Assembly: GCA_045542735.1 (NCBI GenBank)
Contig: JAZQLQ010000022.1
Coordinates: 1-64,000 of the forward strand
DNA: 64,000 nt
Reading direction: 5' to 3'
From: UBA2882 sp045542735
Lineage (GTDB): Bacteria; Bacillota; Clostridia; Lachnospirales; Lachnospiraceae
Positions within the stretch are counted from its first letter, which is position 1. Each line of letters starts with the position of its first letter. The translations under genes were made by a program, and so were the position numbers. The notes below the pieces were generated by a model, which ran no database searches, was not told where the DNA came from, and saw nothing but the letters and a program-made list of their open reading frames with translations. This document shows positions 15,770 to 23,308 of this stretch, piece after piece.

Positions 15770-17017
15770 TTATTGTTCGGGATGCTTTGATTTCTCGCGG
15801 CTTAATCCATCACGCATATGTTTGTGTCCGCTGTCCAAAAAGCGGGCACGTTTCACAGATCCGTCACCATAGCGGTTACGAATCTCATCAATGGCTGAGT
15901 TTAATTTACTCAGCCTTTCGTTTTTATCGGAATCAAACATATCATACTGTACAAAAGCATCCGAAGAAGCTTTAGATGTGTGAACACCCAGTAAACGGAT
16001 GGGTTCACCGGTCCAGAGCTCGTGAAAGAGTGAGCATGCCGTCTCATAAATGACTTCGGTGATATCGGTGGAAGTAGTTAGGGTAGTCTGCTTGGATGTC
16101 TTATGAAAGCTTGTATCAACAATAGAGATACTGACTACACTGATATGCGCCTGATCGGCGCGGAGTCTTGCCCCGACAGTTTCACAAAGGGATAGCAATA
16201 TCATAGCGGCGGTCTCGGTATCAGTCACGTCAGCACCTAAGGTCACAGAGTTGCCATAGCCTTTGTTGGCGGGTTGCTCGGCGATAACCAAAGCATCGTC
16301 CAAACCGTTGGCGGATTTCCACATGTCCTCTCCATGCTTTTTTAGATGTTGCCGCAAAATATTGACATCGGCATTGGCAAGATCGCCAATGGTAAAGATA
16401 TCCAGATTGTGCAGGGTACGGATGCTGGAACGACCCACATAAAGTAGGTCAGAAACAGGGAGTGGCCACATTTTCTCTTTGATTTCAGAAGGGAAAAGGG
16501 TATGAACCTTGTCCGGCTTTTTAAAATCAGAGGCCATTTTTGCCAACAATTTATTGGAGGAAACCCCGATATTCACAGTAAAACCAAGTTCATCCCGAAT
16601 CATATCTTTTAACTTGCGGGCAAATGCCACAGAATCTCCATAGAGCGCGGTGGTTCCCGTAAAGTCGCAAAAGGCTTCATCGATACTGAATTGCTCGACT
16701 ACAGGAGCATAACGGGACAGTAAGTCCATCAATGCCTTGGACTTTTCCACATAAAGTGAAAAATTGGGCGGATAGACTTTTAGACCGGGACATTTCCTGC
16801 GGGCTTGCGCCAAGGGTTCTCCGGTGGTAACACCACATTTTTTTGCCAGTGTTGACTTGGCAAGGACGATACCGTGTCTCTTTTTCTCATCGCCGCCGAT
16901 GGCAGCAGGTATGTCGCGGATGTCTTCGGTTTCTCCCAAGGTTTGCAATCGATATATGGCTTCCCAGGAAAGGAAAGCGGAATTTACGTCTACGTGAAAA
17001 ATAATTGTTTCTGCCAT
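15770..17017 (-). CDS. Y-family DNA polymerase (DinB/UmuC-like, Pol IV type)
   Basis: This about 415-residue error-prone polymerase copies damaged DNA. It has catalytic Asp in HVDVNSAFLSWEA (residues 8-20), the second acidic pair in EQFSIDEAFCDF, palm-finger residues around NIGVSSNKLLAKMASDFKKP, helix-hairpin-helix motifs (LLYVGRSSIRTLHNLDIFT), a little-finger domain and a probable beta-clamp motif QYDMF near the C-terminus. The start at 17017 gives MAETIIFHVDVNS; a 19-residue extension to 17074 is possible but lacks a clear ribosome site. It shares a minus-strand unit with the C26 gene upstream. Confidence 0.92.
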   Translation of the reverse strand: MAETIIFHVDVNSAFLSWEAIYRLQTLGETEDIRDIPAAIGGDEKKRHGIVLAKSTLAKKCGVTTGEPLAQARRKCPGLKVYPPNFSLYVEKSKALMDLLSRYAPVVEQFSIDEAFCDFTGTTALYGDSVAFARKLKDMIRDELGFTVNIGVSSNKLLAKMASDFKKPDKVHTLFPSEIKEKMWPLPVSDLLYVGRSSIRTLHNLDIFTIGDLANADVNILRQHLKKHGEDMWKSANGLDDALVIAEQPANKGYGNSVTLGADVTDTETAAMILLSLCETVGARLRADQAHISVVSISIVDTSFHKTSKQTTLTTSTDITEVIYETACSLFHELWTGEPIRLLGVHTSKASSDAFVQYDMFDSDKNERLSKLNSAIDEIRNRYGDGSVKRARFLDSGHKHMRDGLSREKSKHPEQ

Positions 17018-17074
17018 GTGTTCATTGTACAAGATGCAAAAATGGGAATCAAGAGCACGCTTATATTTTGTCAC

Positions 17075-17812
17075 TTAATCAAGAAAAAGTGAAAGAAAGA
17101 GTTTTAGGTAGCTACCGTCAGTATAAAAAAGCCGCTCGGGATGCCACTGAAGTCCTATGATAGGAAGTGATTGGTGGATAAAACCTTCGCATACAGCATC
17201 AGAATATTGAAAGGGTATCAGTCCCGAGCCACAAGAGGCGATACACTGGTGGTGTGCGCTGTTAATGGTCGCCGGAAGCTTGTTTGTCCGGTAGAGTGAT
17301 TGAAGAAGCGATAGATTTGGAAATGACGTATAGGTATCCAAAGGAATATATTGGCATGTGTGGTAGTTATCTTTATATTGCAGATAGGCATGGATGCGTT
17401 TGGCAGACTCGGACATATCAGATAACAAAGTTCCGCCAAAGTAAGTGTTAATTAATTGCATACCTTTGCAGATACCGATGACAGGCAATTGCTTCTTATA
17501 AAAATATGTCAGATAAGCCAATTGAACCAAGTCCAGTTCACGGTCGATATCGGAAAAGCAGGTGGGATTGGAAATGTCTTGATGGGTATAGTCTTGTAAT
17601 AAATCGGGGGCAATGTCACCGCCGCCGGGAAGGATTAACAACTCGATACGGGAAAGAAGACAAGGAGAAAGGGCGTCTTGCTGTTGTCTGCTTTCAGTTA
17701 GTAGATTCAGAGTATCTGTGACAATGGGAATGTGACCACTTTCCAGCACAGCGTTCCGATAGTTGACAGTTGATGCATTTCTTCCCACAATTAATATAAA
17801 ATGAATTGCCAT
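17075..17812 (-). CDS. Peptidase C26 / gamma-glutamyl-GABA hydrolase-like amidotransferase
   Basis: The 245-residue class I glutamine-amidotransferase-like protein has the PuuD/C26 layout: LILPGGGDIAPDL, nucleophile elbow GICKGMQLINTYFGG and the catalytic His-Glu in LQWHPERLF. Such enzymes cut gamma-glutamyl bonds, as in gamma-glutamyl-GABA. The exact substrate here is not known, and no putrescine-pathway genes are nearby. AAGGAGA precedes the ATG on the minus strand. The stop lies one base from the upstream frame of the polymerase. Confidence 0.88.
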   Translation of the reverse strand: MAIHFILIVGRNASTVNYRNAVLESGHIPIVTDTLNLLTESRQQQDALSPCLLSRIELLILPGGGDIAPDLLQDYTHQDISNPTCFSDIDRELDLVQLAYLTYFYKKQLPVIGICKGMQLINTYFGGTLLSDMSESAKRIHAYLQYKDNYHTCQYIPLDTYTSFPNLSLLQSLYRTNKLPATINSAHHQCIASCGSGLIPFQYSDAVCEGFIHQSLPIIGLQWHPERLFYTDGSYLKLFLSLFLD

Positions 17813-17852
17813 TTTGCTCTCCTTTTGGTAAAGTTATATCAATAGATGTTAT

Positions 17853-17869
17853 TCACGTGGGGTACGTGA
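17853..17869. promoter_or_regulatory. Short inverted repeat between divergent genes
   Basis: TCACGT-GGGGT-ACGTGA is a perfect six-base inverted repeat, 32 bp ahead of the gene at 17901 and overlapping a TGATAAT sequence that could be a -10 element. It may be a repressor site; nothing ties it to a known regulator. Confidence 0.35.
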
Positions 17870-17900
17870 TAATACTAAAAAGAAGAAAGAGGGCAGGGCT

Positions 17901-18200
17901 ATGATAAAAGAGGTATTTGAGTTACTGATGCAGGTACATTCCGGTATGCACATCGCGTGTGTCGGTTTGATGGATGGTACCAAGATTGAGAGGCAGATTA
18001 TTGACAATATGGGTAATAAAGAGACCAAGATTACGGTAGAGCTTGAGTCTACAGATGTCGGATTTGCTATTTTTAAGAGAAAAGGTAGATCCAGCTACAG
18101 TTACAACAACGTAGCTACTATGGAGACCAGCAGTGTGACCAAGATTGCAGTTCCTTATAGCAATATTTCCTATATTGAGTTTACAGATGAAGCAGAATAA
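17901..18200 (+). CDS. Conserved-looking small protein of unknown function
   Basis: The 99-residue product (MIKEVFELLMQVHSGMHIAC...) is a mix of an amphipathic first helix and strands, with no signal peptide, membrane segment or cysteine cluster. Strand-rich features (GTKIERQIIDNM, VAVPYSNISYIEF-like end) suggest a small beta fold. It has an AGGGCAGGG-like site, its own terminator and divergent placement from the C26 gene. I do not recognise a family. Confidence 0.7.
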   Translation: MIKEVFELLMQVHSGMHIACVGLMDGTKIERQIIDNMGNKETKITVELESTDVGFAIFKRKGRSSYSYNNVATMETSSVTKIAVPYSNISYIEFTDEAE

Positions 18201-18212
18201 ATTATCAGATAG

Positions 18213-18243
18213 ACAACCGGACTTAAATGGCCGGTTGTTTTTG
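18213..18243 (+). terminator. Terminator of the 17901 gene
   Basis: ACAACCGG (18213-18220) pairs with CCGGTTGT (18231-18238), followed by TTTTG. The outer bases ATAGAC/GTCTAT can extend the stem. Confidence 0.88.
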
Positions 18244-18277
18244 TCTATAGATTTTGGTGGATAGATTGAAAAAGGGA

Positions 18278-18306
18278 TTGACAGAAACAGCAAAAAAAGA
18301 TACAAT
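18278..18306 (+). promoter_or_regulatory. Promoter of tRNA-Leu(CAG)
   Basis: TTGACA (18278-18283), 17 bp, TACAAT (18301-18306). The tRNA begins 11 bases after the -10. Confidence 0.8.
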
Positions 18307-18317
18307 ATCACTTGCGT

Positions 18318-18401
18318 GCAGGGATGGCGGAATCGGCAGACGCGCTGGCTTCAGGTGCCAGTGGTAGCAATATCGTGAGGGTTCAAGTCCCTTTCCCTGC
18401 A
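18318..18401 (+). tRNA. tRNA-Leu, anticodon CAG
   Basis: This 84-base class II tRNA has acceptor arms GCAGGGA (18318-18324) and TCCCTGC (18394-18400) with discriminator A. The anticodon stem is CTGGC/GCCAG with loop TTCAGGT, giving CAG (18352-18354), which reads CUG. It has a long variable arm and the T-loop GGTTCAAGTCC. The 3' CCA is not encoded. Confidence 0.95.
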
Positions 18402-18445
18402 GTTAAATTTCTTAAGAATTTAAGAGATTTAAAATTAGAAAAAGA

Positions 18446-18474
18446 TTGACAATTTTCCTGCAAAATGGTAATGT
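18446..18474 (+). promoter_or_regulatory. Promoter of tRNA-Leu(AAG)
   Basis: TTGACA (18446-18451), 17 bp, TAATGT (18469-18474). The second tRNA therefore has its own promoter, although it lies only 96 bases after the first. Confidence 0.7.
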
Positions 18475-18497
18475 AGTTCGTGCAGGTAATTGCATAC

Positions 18498-18581
18498 GCG
18501 GAAGTGTCGGAACTGGCAGACGAGCAAGACTAAGGATCTTGTGGCAGCAATGTCGTGAGGGTTCAAGTCCCTTCTTCCGCA
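18498..18581 (+). tRNA. tRNA-Leu, anticodon AAG
   Basis: This 84-base class II tRNA has acceptor arms GCGGAAG (18498-18504) and CTTCCGC (18574-18580) with discriminator A. The anticodon stem is CAAGA/TCTTG and the loop CTAAGGA, giving AAG (18532-18534). The long variable arm and T-arm match the preceding tRNA-Leu. An A at position 34 is unusual in bacteria and would normally need deamination to inosine. Confidence 0.92.
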
Positions 18582-18594
18582 TTAGAACGAAAGT

Positions 18595-18624
18595 AGAGCA
18601 GGTCAAATGACCTGCTCTTTTTTC
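18595..18624 (+). terminator. Terminator of the tRNA-Leu unit
   Basis: AGAGCAGGTCA (18595-18605) pairs perfectly with TGACCTGCTCT (18608-18618), followed by TTTTTCGTTTTT. Confidence 0.93.
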
Positions 18625-18693
18625 GTTTTTGGGCTGAGAGCGATTCGCTTTTAGCCTTTTGTTTATCCTGTATATATAGGAATTTGCTTACTC

Positions 18694-18722
18694 TTGCTTC
18701 AGTTCAAATTATGTGTTACACT
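18694..18722 (+). promoter_or_regulatory. Promoter of the antisense RNA next to the holin-like toxin
   Basis: TTGCTT (18694-18699), 17 bp, TACACT (18717-18722), pointing toward the toxin gene. No reading frame follows it before the terminator. Confidence 0.6.
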
Positions 18723-18728
18723 ATAACC

Positions 18729-18815
18729 ATAAAAGGAGCAACCGCCCAAAGTGGTTAGCCTTGTAGAATGTAAAAAAAGTCACTCGTCTCGGCTAAGACA
18801 AGAGTGGCTTTTTTA
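18729..18815 (+). ncRNA. Putative antisense RNA antitoxin
   Basis: The predicted RNA of about 85 bases starts after the promoter at 18694, forms a hairpin AACCGC/GTGGTT (18740-18756) and ends in the bidirectional terminator. It converges on the toxin gene, shares that terminator and carries CCTTGTA (18759-18765). The same heptamer occurs in the same orientation in the toxin leader (18949-18955), where it is antisense to the toxin mRNA. This is the arrangement of par/Fst-type type I systems. Its existence as an RNA is inferred. Confidence 0.5.
18772..18814. terminator. Bidirectional terminator shared by toxin mRNA and antisense RNA
   Basis: AGTCACTC (18778-18785) pairs with GAGTGGCT (18802-18809), and inner TCT/AGA can add pairs. 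It is flanked by seven A on the left and six T on the right, so it can end transcripts from both strands. The toxin stop codon (18813-18815) touches it. Confidence 0.82.
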
Positions 18816-18908
18816 TTTTCGCTTGTTTATCCTATCTATGTAGGCAAGCAGTGCAATAATGAACATTCCAAACGCCATCATTAATGATATTGTCTCATAT
18901 GTACTCAT
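18813..18908 (-). CDS. Holin-like type I toxin (Hol_Tox family)
   Basis: The 31-residue peptide begins MSTYETISLMMAFGMFIIAL and continues LAYIDRINKRK: a short polar start, one membrane segment and a basic tail, as in the putative holin-like toxins of Firmicutes. GGGAGG (18922-18917) lies eight bases before the ATG. Upstream in the mRNA, CCTCCC (18942-18937) can pair fully with this ribosome site, which would hold translation down, a frequent feature of type I toxins. It likely depolarises the membrane when overproduced. Confidence 0.8.
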   Translation of the reverse strand: MSTYETISLMMAFGMFIIALLAYIDRINKRK

Positions 18909-18975
18909 ATGTACCACCTCCCTTCTGTTTCAGTACGGGAGGCTACCACCTTGTACACGGTCACGCCATATGGAA

Positions 18976-19004
18976 ATCTTAATATAGACGTTGGTCTAAT
19001 TCAA
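18976..19004 (-). promoter_or_regulatory. Promoter of the holin-like toxin
   Basis: On the minus strand TTGAAT (19004-18999) and TAAGAT (18981-18976) are 17 bp apart, giving a start near 18969 and a leader of about 60 bases including the ribosome-site-sequestering CCTCCC. Confidence 0.5.
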
Positions 19005-19165
19005 TCCCCCTCTTTGGGCGTTTTTGAGGGACGATTTTTGTCAATATTGTACAATTTTTATACGTTGTTTACACGTCCCGAGCTGGTACTCCGGAAGGGT
19101 TTTTATCCTACTTGTTAAGAAAATGTAAAGAAACGCTGCGGTTAGCTGCAAAAAAACAGAATGCC

Positions 19166-19194
19166 TTGTTATTTCATATCATTTAGTATACAAT
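19166..19194 (+). promoter_or_regulatory. Promoter of the ion transporter gene
   Basis: TTGTTA (19166-19171), 17 bp, TACAAT (19189-19194), about 70 bp before the ATG at 19263. Confidence 0.55.
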
Positions 19195-19262
19195 AGTCAA
19201 TTGTGGAAAGAGGAAGAAAAAGAGGAGAATGAAAAAATTCTTATTGAAGTGAGGTAGTTGAA

Positions 19263-20618
19263 ATGTTGGCTCAGGTTTTAGCAGTAGTGATATTTCTGGC
19301 AATGTTTGTTTTGATTGTGACAGAAATCTGGGAGAGACATGTGATTACATTGGCAAGTGCCGTGTTGACTCTGATTTTGGTGTTTGGAGTGGGCATGCAC
19401 AGTATAGATGCCATTGTTGAGACGCTGAATGTACATAGCATCTTTACACAGCATTTTTGGATTGCGGCCGGAGAGTCCGGAGGGGCTGTTGCCGGAATCA
19501 ACTGGGAGACCATTGTATTTATTGCCGGTATGATGATTATGGTAGAGGGTATGGCACATGTGGGCTTTTTCCGTTGGTTATGTATGGAAATTGCGCGAAT
19601 GGTTAAATACAAAGTTATTCCGATTTTCATGACTTTTATGATTTTATCTGCTGTACTTGCGATGTTTATCGATAGTATTACGGTTATTTTATTCCTTGCG
19701 GCAGTTACTATTGAGTTGTCGCAACTACTGAAGTTCAATCCGGTTCCAATGATTTTGGCAGAGATTTTCTGTGCAAATTTGGGTGGTTCCGCAACTATGT
19801 GCGGAGATCCTCCGAATATTATTATCGGAACTTCTTTGGGATATTCCTTTGCTGATTTTATTACCAATACCGGTGTAATTGCATTGATATCTTTGGTATT
19901 TGTAGTGGCATATTTTTATCTTATATTTCGCAAGGAATTGCTGGCAAATGCAGGTGAAGTGAAAGATCCTTCCGCATATCCCAGTCCCTCTGAAGCGATT
20001 ACCGATAAAAGAGGTTTTGTCATAAATGCATTGATTTTCCTTTGCGCCATTGTACTTTTGGTGACACATGCCCAGACAGGATTGACGGTTGCTTTTATCG
20101 GAACAGCCATTGCGATTGTGACCTTAATTGCAACAGGTAAAAATGCATGGACTCTGGTGAAAAAAGTTGATTATAAGACGTTACTGTTCTTTGTTGGATT
20201 GTTTGTTGTAGTCGGTGGCTTGGAACAAACAGGTGTGTTGGAGATTATGGCAGGCTTTATCGGCAAGATTAGTGGCGGTAATGCTATGCTTATGATTGCT
20301 ATCATTATTTGGTTATCTGCGATTTGCAGTGCCTTTGTTGACAATATTCCTTTTGCGGCAACTATGATTCCGATTATTAAGAGCCTTGCAGCTACTACCG
20401 GAGTGGATTTGTCTGTACTTTCATGGACTTTGGCTATGGGTACGGATATCGGTGGAAGTGCGACCCCTATTGGTGCTTCTGCTAATGTAGTTGGTATTGC
20501 AACTGCGTCAAAAGAAGGGTATATTATTAAGTGGGGGAAATACTGTAAGGTGATGGCTCCTATCACAGTTGTAGTTATTTTGATTTCCATGGCTGTGATC
20601 TATGTAAGATATTTCTAG
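19263..20618 (+). CDS. ArsB/NhaD-superfamily ion transporter
   Basis: This 451-residue membrane protein has some 11-12 hydrophobic segments and two pseudo-repeats. The first carries CGDPPNIIIGTSLGY (about 181-195) and the second TDIGGSATPIGASANVVGIA, the substrate-loop pair of the ion transporter superfamily. It resembles P-protein-type ArsB/NhaD permeases, so it may export arsenite or exchange sodium for protons. No ars regulator is nearby, making arsenite less likely. GAGGTAG precedes the ATG. The cytidylate-kinase-like gene follows after 15 bp. Confidence 0.88.
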   Translation: MLAQVLAVVIFLAMFVLIVTEIWERHVITLASAVLTLILVFGVGMHSIDAIVETLNVHSIFTQHFWIAAGESGGAVAGINWETIVFIAGMMIMVEGMAHVGFFRWLCMEIARMVKYKVIPIFMTFMILSAVLAMFIDSITVILFLAAVTIELSQLLKFNPVPMILAEIFCANLGGSATMCGDPPNIIIGTSLGYSFADFITNTGVIALISLVFVVAYFYLIFRKELLANAGEVKDPSAYPSPSEAITDKRGFVINALIFLCAIVLLVTHAQTGLTVAFIGTAIAIVTLIATGKNAWTLVKKVDYKTLLFFVGLFVVVGGLEQTGVLEIMAGFIGKISGGNAMLMIAIIIWLSAICSAFVDNIPFAATMIPIIKSLAATTGVDLSVLSWTLAMGTDIGGSATPIGASANVVGIATASKEGYIIKWGKYCKVMAPITVVVILISMAVIYVRYF

Positions 20619-20633
20619 AAAAGGGGTGGCAGT

Positions 20634-21233
20634 ATGAAAAAACAATTGATTATTTCGGTCGGCCGTGAGTATGGAAGTGGTGGTCACATTGTGGCTGAGC
20701 GGTTAGCAGAGAGATACGGATTACCGTTATATGACCGCAATTTGTTAAAGGAAGTGGCGGCTCATCGCAATTTAGACAGCAAAGATTTAGAAGAGTTTGA
20801 TGAAATTAAGAGAAACAAACTAATGTCACGTACTGTCCGTGGATTTAACAATTCACCTGCACATAATGTAGCATTGATGCAGTTTGAGTACTTAAAGAGA
20901 ATGGCGGATGAAGGCAAATCTTTTGTGATAGTCGGTAGATGTGCAGAGGCAGTGTTAAAAGATTGCGATGCTTTGATTTCTATTTTTGTTTTGGGTGACT
21001 TTGATGATAAAATTGCCCGTTTGATGGAGCATTATAACATATCGGAACGGGCAGCAAAAATAATGCGTACCAAAGAAGAGAGAAAAAGAAAGACTTATCA
21101 CAACAGCAATTGCGAAGGTAAATGGGGAGATTCCAGAAACTATGATATCTCCATTAATGTGACTAAGCTGGGGATTGATGAGACTGCCAGAGTGCTTGCA
21201 GAGTACATCGATGCCAGAATGACAGATAAATAG
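20634..21233 (+). CDS. Cytidylate kinase-like family protein
   Basis: The 199-residue protein begins MKKQLIISVGREYGSGGHIV, the P-loop variant (GREYGSGG) of the cytidylate-kinase-2 family, and contains LPLYDRNLLKEVA, FVIVGRCAEAVL and an arginine-rich lid (RTKEERKRKTYHN). These proteins phosphorylate a small molecule, but the substrate is not settled; the regular Cmk is usually encoded elsewhere. AGGGGTGG precedes the ATG. It shares an operon with the transporter. Confidence 0.85.
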   Translation: MKKQLIISVGREYGSGGHIVAERLAERYGLPLYDRNLLKEVAAHRNLDSKDLEEFDEIKRNKLMSRTVRGFNNSPAHNVALMQFEYLKRMADEGKSFVIVGRCAEAVLKDCDALISIFVLGDFDDKIARLMEHYNISERAAKIMRTKEERKRKTYHNSNCEGKWGDSRNYDISINVTKLGIDETARVLAEYIDARMTDK

Positions 21234-21250
21234 AGAAAATGAAACTGATA

Positions 21251-21284
21251 TAAGGCGGTGGGAGTAATCCTGCCGTCTTTTTTT
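21251..21284 (+). terminator. Terminator after the cytidylate kinase-like gene
   Basis: AAGGCGG...CCTGCCGTCTTT forms an imperfect GC-rich stem (about 21252-21260 with 21268-21277) followed by TTTTTTT. Confidence 0.75.
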
Positions 21285-21303
21285 ATTTTGCAATGGAAAA
21301 AGT

Positions 21304-21331
21304 TTGACAAGCAAAAATAATATGCTAGATT
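21304..21331 (+). promoter_or_regulatory. Promoter of the HAD-MFS unit
   Basis: TTGACA (21304-21309) followed after 16 bp by TAGATT (21326-21331), about 50 bp before the HAD gene start. Confidence 0.5.
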
Positions 21332-21381
21332 TAATAAAGATACTTTAATAAATTGATTTGAAATTTCGGGAGAATGTTGAT

Positions 21382-22044
21382 ATGAATAGAAAAGCTGTAG
21401 TATTTGATATGGATGGTGTGATTTTTGACTCGGAGCGACTGGTCATTGATTGTTGGCAAGTGGTTGCAGACAAATATGGTATACCGGGCATAGAAGAAGC
21501 TTGTTTTGAGTGCTTGGGCATTAATGCTACGCTTACCAGAGAATTGATGAAAAAGCGTTATGGGGAAGATTTTCCCTATGATGAATATAAAAAAGAGATG
21601 TCGGCACTGTTCCACAGTCGTGCGGCAGGAGGTAAATTACCACAGAAGAATGGAATTAAAGAACTGCTTTGCTGGTTGAAGGAACAGGATGTCAAGATCG
21701 CTGTGGCATCATCCACCAGACGGGAAGTGGTGATACGGGAACTTAAGGAAGGCGGCCTGCTTTCTTATTTTGATCAGGTTATTTGCGGAGATATGGTGAG
21801 CAGGAGCAAACCGGCACCGGATATTTTCTTAAAGGCGTGTGAAAGTTTGGGCGTGGAGCCGGCAGAGGCTTATGCTATTGAAGATTCCTATAATGGAATC
21901 CGTGCTGCAGCTGCAGCCGGTATGGCACCGATTATGGTTCCCGATCTGGCAGAACCCACCGAAGAGATGGAGCAATTGGCAGTGAAGATTTTGCCCTCAT
22001 TGTGTGAAGTGAAAGATTACTTCTCAGAGTTTAGGGAGGATTAG
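21382..22044 (+). CDS. HAD-superfamily phosphatase (beta-phosphoglucomutase-like)
   Basis: This 220-residue protein has motif I FDMDGVIFDSE (nucleophile and acid Asp), a helical cap, motif II ASSTRR, motif III lysine in SKPAPDIF and motif IV AIEDSYNGIRAA. The pattern fits the phosphoglycolate phosphatase/beta-phosphoglucomutase group. The start is the ATG eight bases after GGGAGA (21367-21373); a TTG at 21358 upstream is rejected since the ribosome site would lie inside. It is followed after three bases by an MFS gene, hinting at a sugar substrate. Confidence 0.88.
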   Translation: MNRKAVVFDMDGVIFDSERLVIDCWQVVADKYGIPGIEEACFECLGINATLTRELMKKRYGEDFPYDEYKKEMSALFHSRAAGGKLPQKNGIKELLCWLKEQDVKIAVASSTRREVVIRELKEGGLLSYFDQVICGDMVSRSKPAPDIFLKACESLGVEPAEAYAIEDSYNGIRAAAAAGMAPIMVPDLAEPTEEMEQLAVKILPSLCEVKDYFSEFRED

Positions 22045-22047
22045 CAT

Positions 22048-23235
22048 ATGTATACAATATTATTGGTTATGATTTATCTGGCATTTATCAGTCTGGGACT
22101 TCCGGATTCTTTATTGGGAGCAGCATGGCCAAGTATGCAACCGGAGCTTAGTGTGCCGGTTTCTTATGCCGGAGGCATTTCGATTATTATTGCAGGATGT
22201 ACCATTATCTCCAGTTTGTTTTCCAATTATCTGATTCACAAATTGGGGACGGGAAAAGTAACGGCTATTAGTGTTGCAATGACAGCAGCGGCCCTGATGG
22301 GCTTTGCTATGTCAGGCTCCTACTGGCAATTATGTTTGTGGGGGATTCCTTATGGACTTGGTGCGGGAAGTATAGATGCGGCGCTAAACAACTATGTGGC
22401 ATTGCATTATGAAGCAAAGCATATGAGTTGGTTACATTGTTTCTGGGGTGTTGGTACCACAATCGGACCGGCAATTTTGGGTGTGGTATTGACAAACGGT
22501 CTTCGATGGAATCTGGGATATTGGATTATTGCAGGCTTACAGATTGTACTTGCCATTGTTTTGTTTGTGACATTACCTATTTGGAATAAACAGGCAGATA
22601 AAGAAGAGGAAAAAGCAGAAGAAAAACAAAAGCCTCTTTCTCTATTTCAGGTGTTAAAATTGCCTGCTGCAAAAGGAGTTATGACAGGTTTCTTTTGCTA
22701 TTGTTCGTTGGAAGCTACGGCGGGACTTTGGGCAGCCAGCTATATGGTATTAAATCGCGGAATGTCTGCGGAAGTGGCGGCAAAATGGGGTGCTTTGTTT
22801 TATATGGGCATTACCGTCGGCAGATTTTTAAGTGGTTTTTTGACCTTGAAAATGAATGATAAAAATATGATTCGCTTGGGTCAGGGGATCATAGCGGTTG
22901 GAGTATTATTTTTATTGCTCCCCTTAGGGGATGTTACGGCATTTGCCGGATTAATCCTGATTGGTCTTGGATGTGCACCGATTTATCCCTGTCTCATTCA
23001 TGCTACGCCGGATACCTTTGGTGCGGGAGTATCGCAATCCGTTATTGGTGTACAGATGGCAAGTGCTTATGTGGGTACTACTTTTATGCCCAGTTTATTT
23101 GGTGTATTGGCAGATACAGTCGGAATTGCGGTTTATCCAATCTATATGTTTGCGTTTCTGGTTTTGATGATTGCCATGTTGGAACAGGTAAACCGATGGA
23201 ATAAAGCCCAAATAAGTCATATTGCAAAAGGTTGA
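22048..23235 (+). CDS. MFS transporter
   Basis: The 395-residue protein has about 12 membrane segments in two halves separated by a charged central loop (NKQADKEEEKAEEKQKPLS). It starts LAFISLGLPDSLLGAAWPSM and carries YGLGAGSIDAALNNYVALHY in helix 4-5, a pattern shared with FucP/YfkF-like sugar permeases. The substrate is unknown. GGGAGGA precedes the ATG three bases after the HAD stop, so the two are probably functionally coupled. Confidence 0.88.
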   Translation: MYTILLVMIYLAFISLGLPDSLLGAAWPSMQPELSVPVSYAGGISIIIAGCTIISSLFSNYLIHKLGTGKVTAISVAMTAAALMGFAMSGSYWQLCLWGIPYGLGAGSIDAALNNYVALHYEAKHMSWLHCFWGVGTTIGPAILGVVLTNGLRWNLGYWIIAGLQIVLAIVLFVTLPIWNKQADKEEEKAEEKQKPLSLFQVLKLPAAKGVMTGFFCYCSLEATAGLWAASYMVLNRGMSAEVAAKWGALFYMGITVGRFLSGFLTLKMNDKNMIRLGQGIIAVGVLFLLLPLGDVTAFAGLILIGLGCAPIYPCLIHATPDTFGAGVSQSVIGVQMASAYVGTTFMPSLFGVLADTVGIAVYPIYMFAFLVLMIAMLEQVNRWNKAQISHIAKG

Positions 23236-23250
23236 CATAAATAGTATAAT
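23222..23250 (+). promoter_or_regulatory. Promoter of the SUFU-domain gene
   Basis: TTGCAA (23222-23227), 17 bp, perfect TATAAT (23245-23250). The -35 overlaps the last codons of the MFS gene. A TTGACA at 23232 lies too close to this -10 to be used with it. Confidence 0.7.
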
Positions 23251-23308
23251 GAGCATACAGGATGACTTAATCGTAAGGTTATTATTTGGATTAAAGTGAG
23301 GAAGCAAA

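Larger units (their letters stand above)
18909..19262. other. Non-coding stretch: toxin leader, toxin promoter, antiporter promoter
   Basis: No convincing gene is seen here. The left part is the toxin leader and promoter on the minus strand. A run of CCCCC/GGG pairs near 19005-19020 and AT-rich sequence follow. The right part holds the promoter of the 19263 gene and a seven-codon ATG frame behind AGAGGAG (19229-19252) that could be a tiny leader peptide but is unsupported. Confidence 0.6.

Noticed and set aside
18909..19118. Plus-strand 69-codon frame from 18909
   Set aside because: It has no ribosome site and is antisense to the toxin leader and promoter; composition is not protein-like.
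19229..19252. Seven-codon frame MKKFLLK ahead of the ion transporter as a leader peptide
   Set aside because: It has a ribosome site, but no regulatory codons, hairpins or conservation evidence support it.
19271..19867. 198-codon minus-strand frame inside the transporter gene
   Set aside because: It is a shadow of a hydrophobic coding sequence; the plus-strand frame has family motifs, a promoter and a ribosome site.
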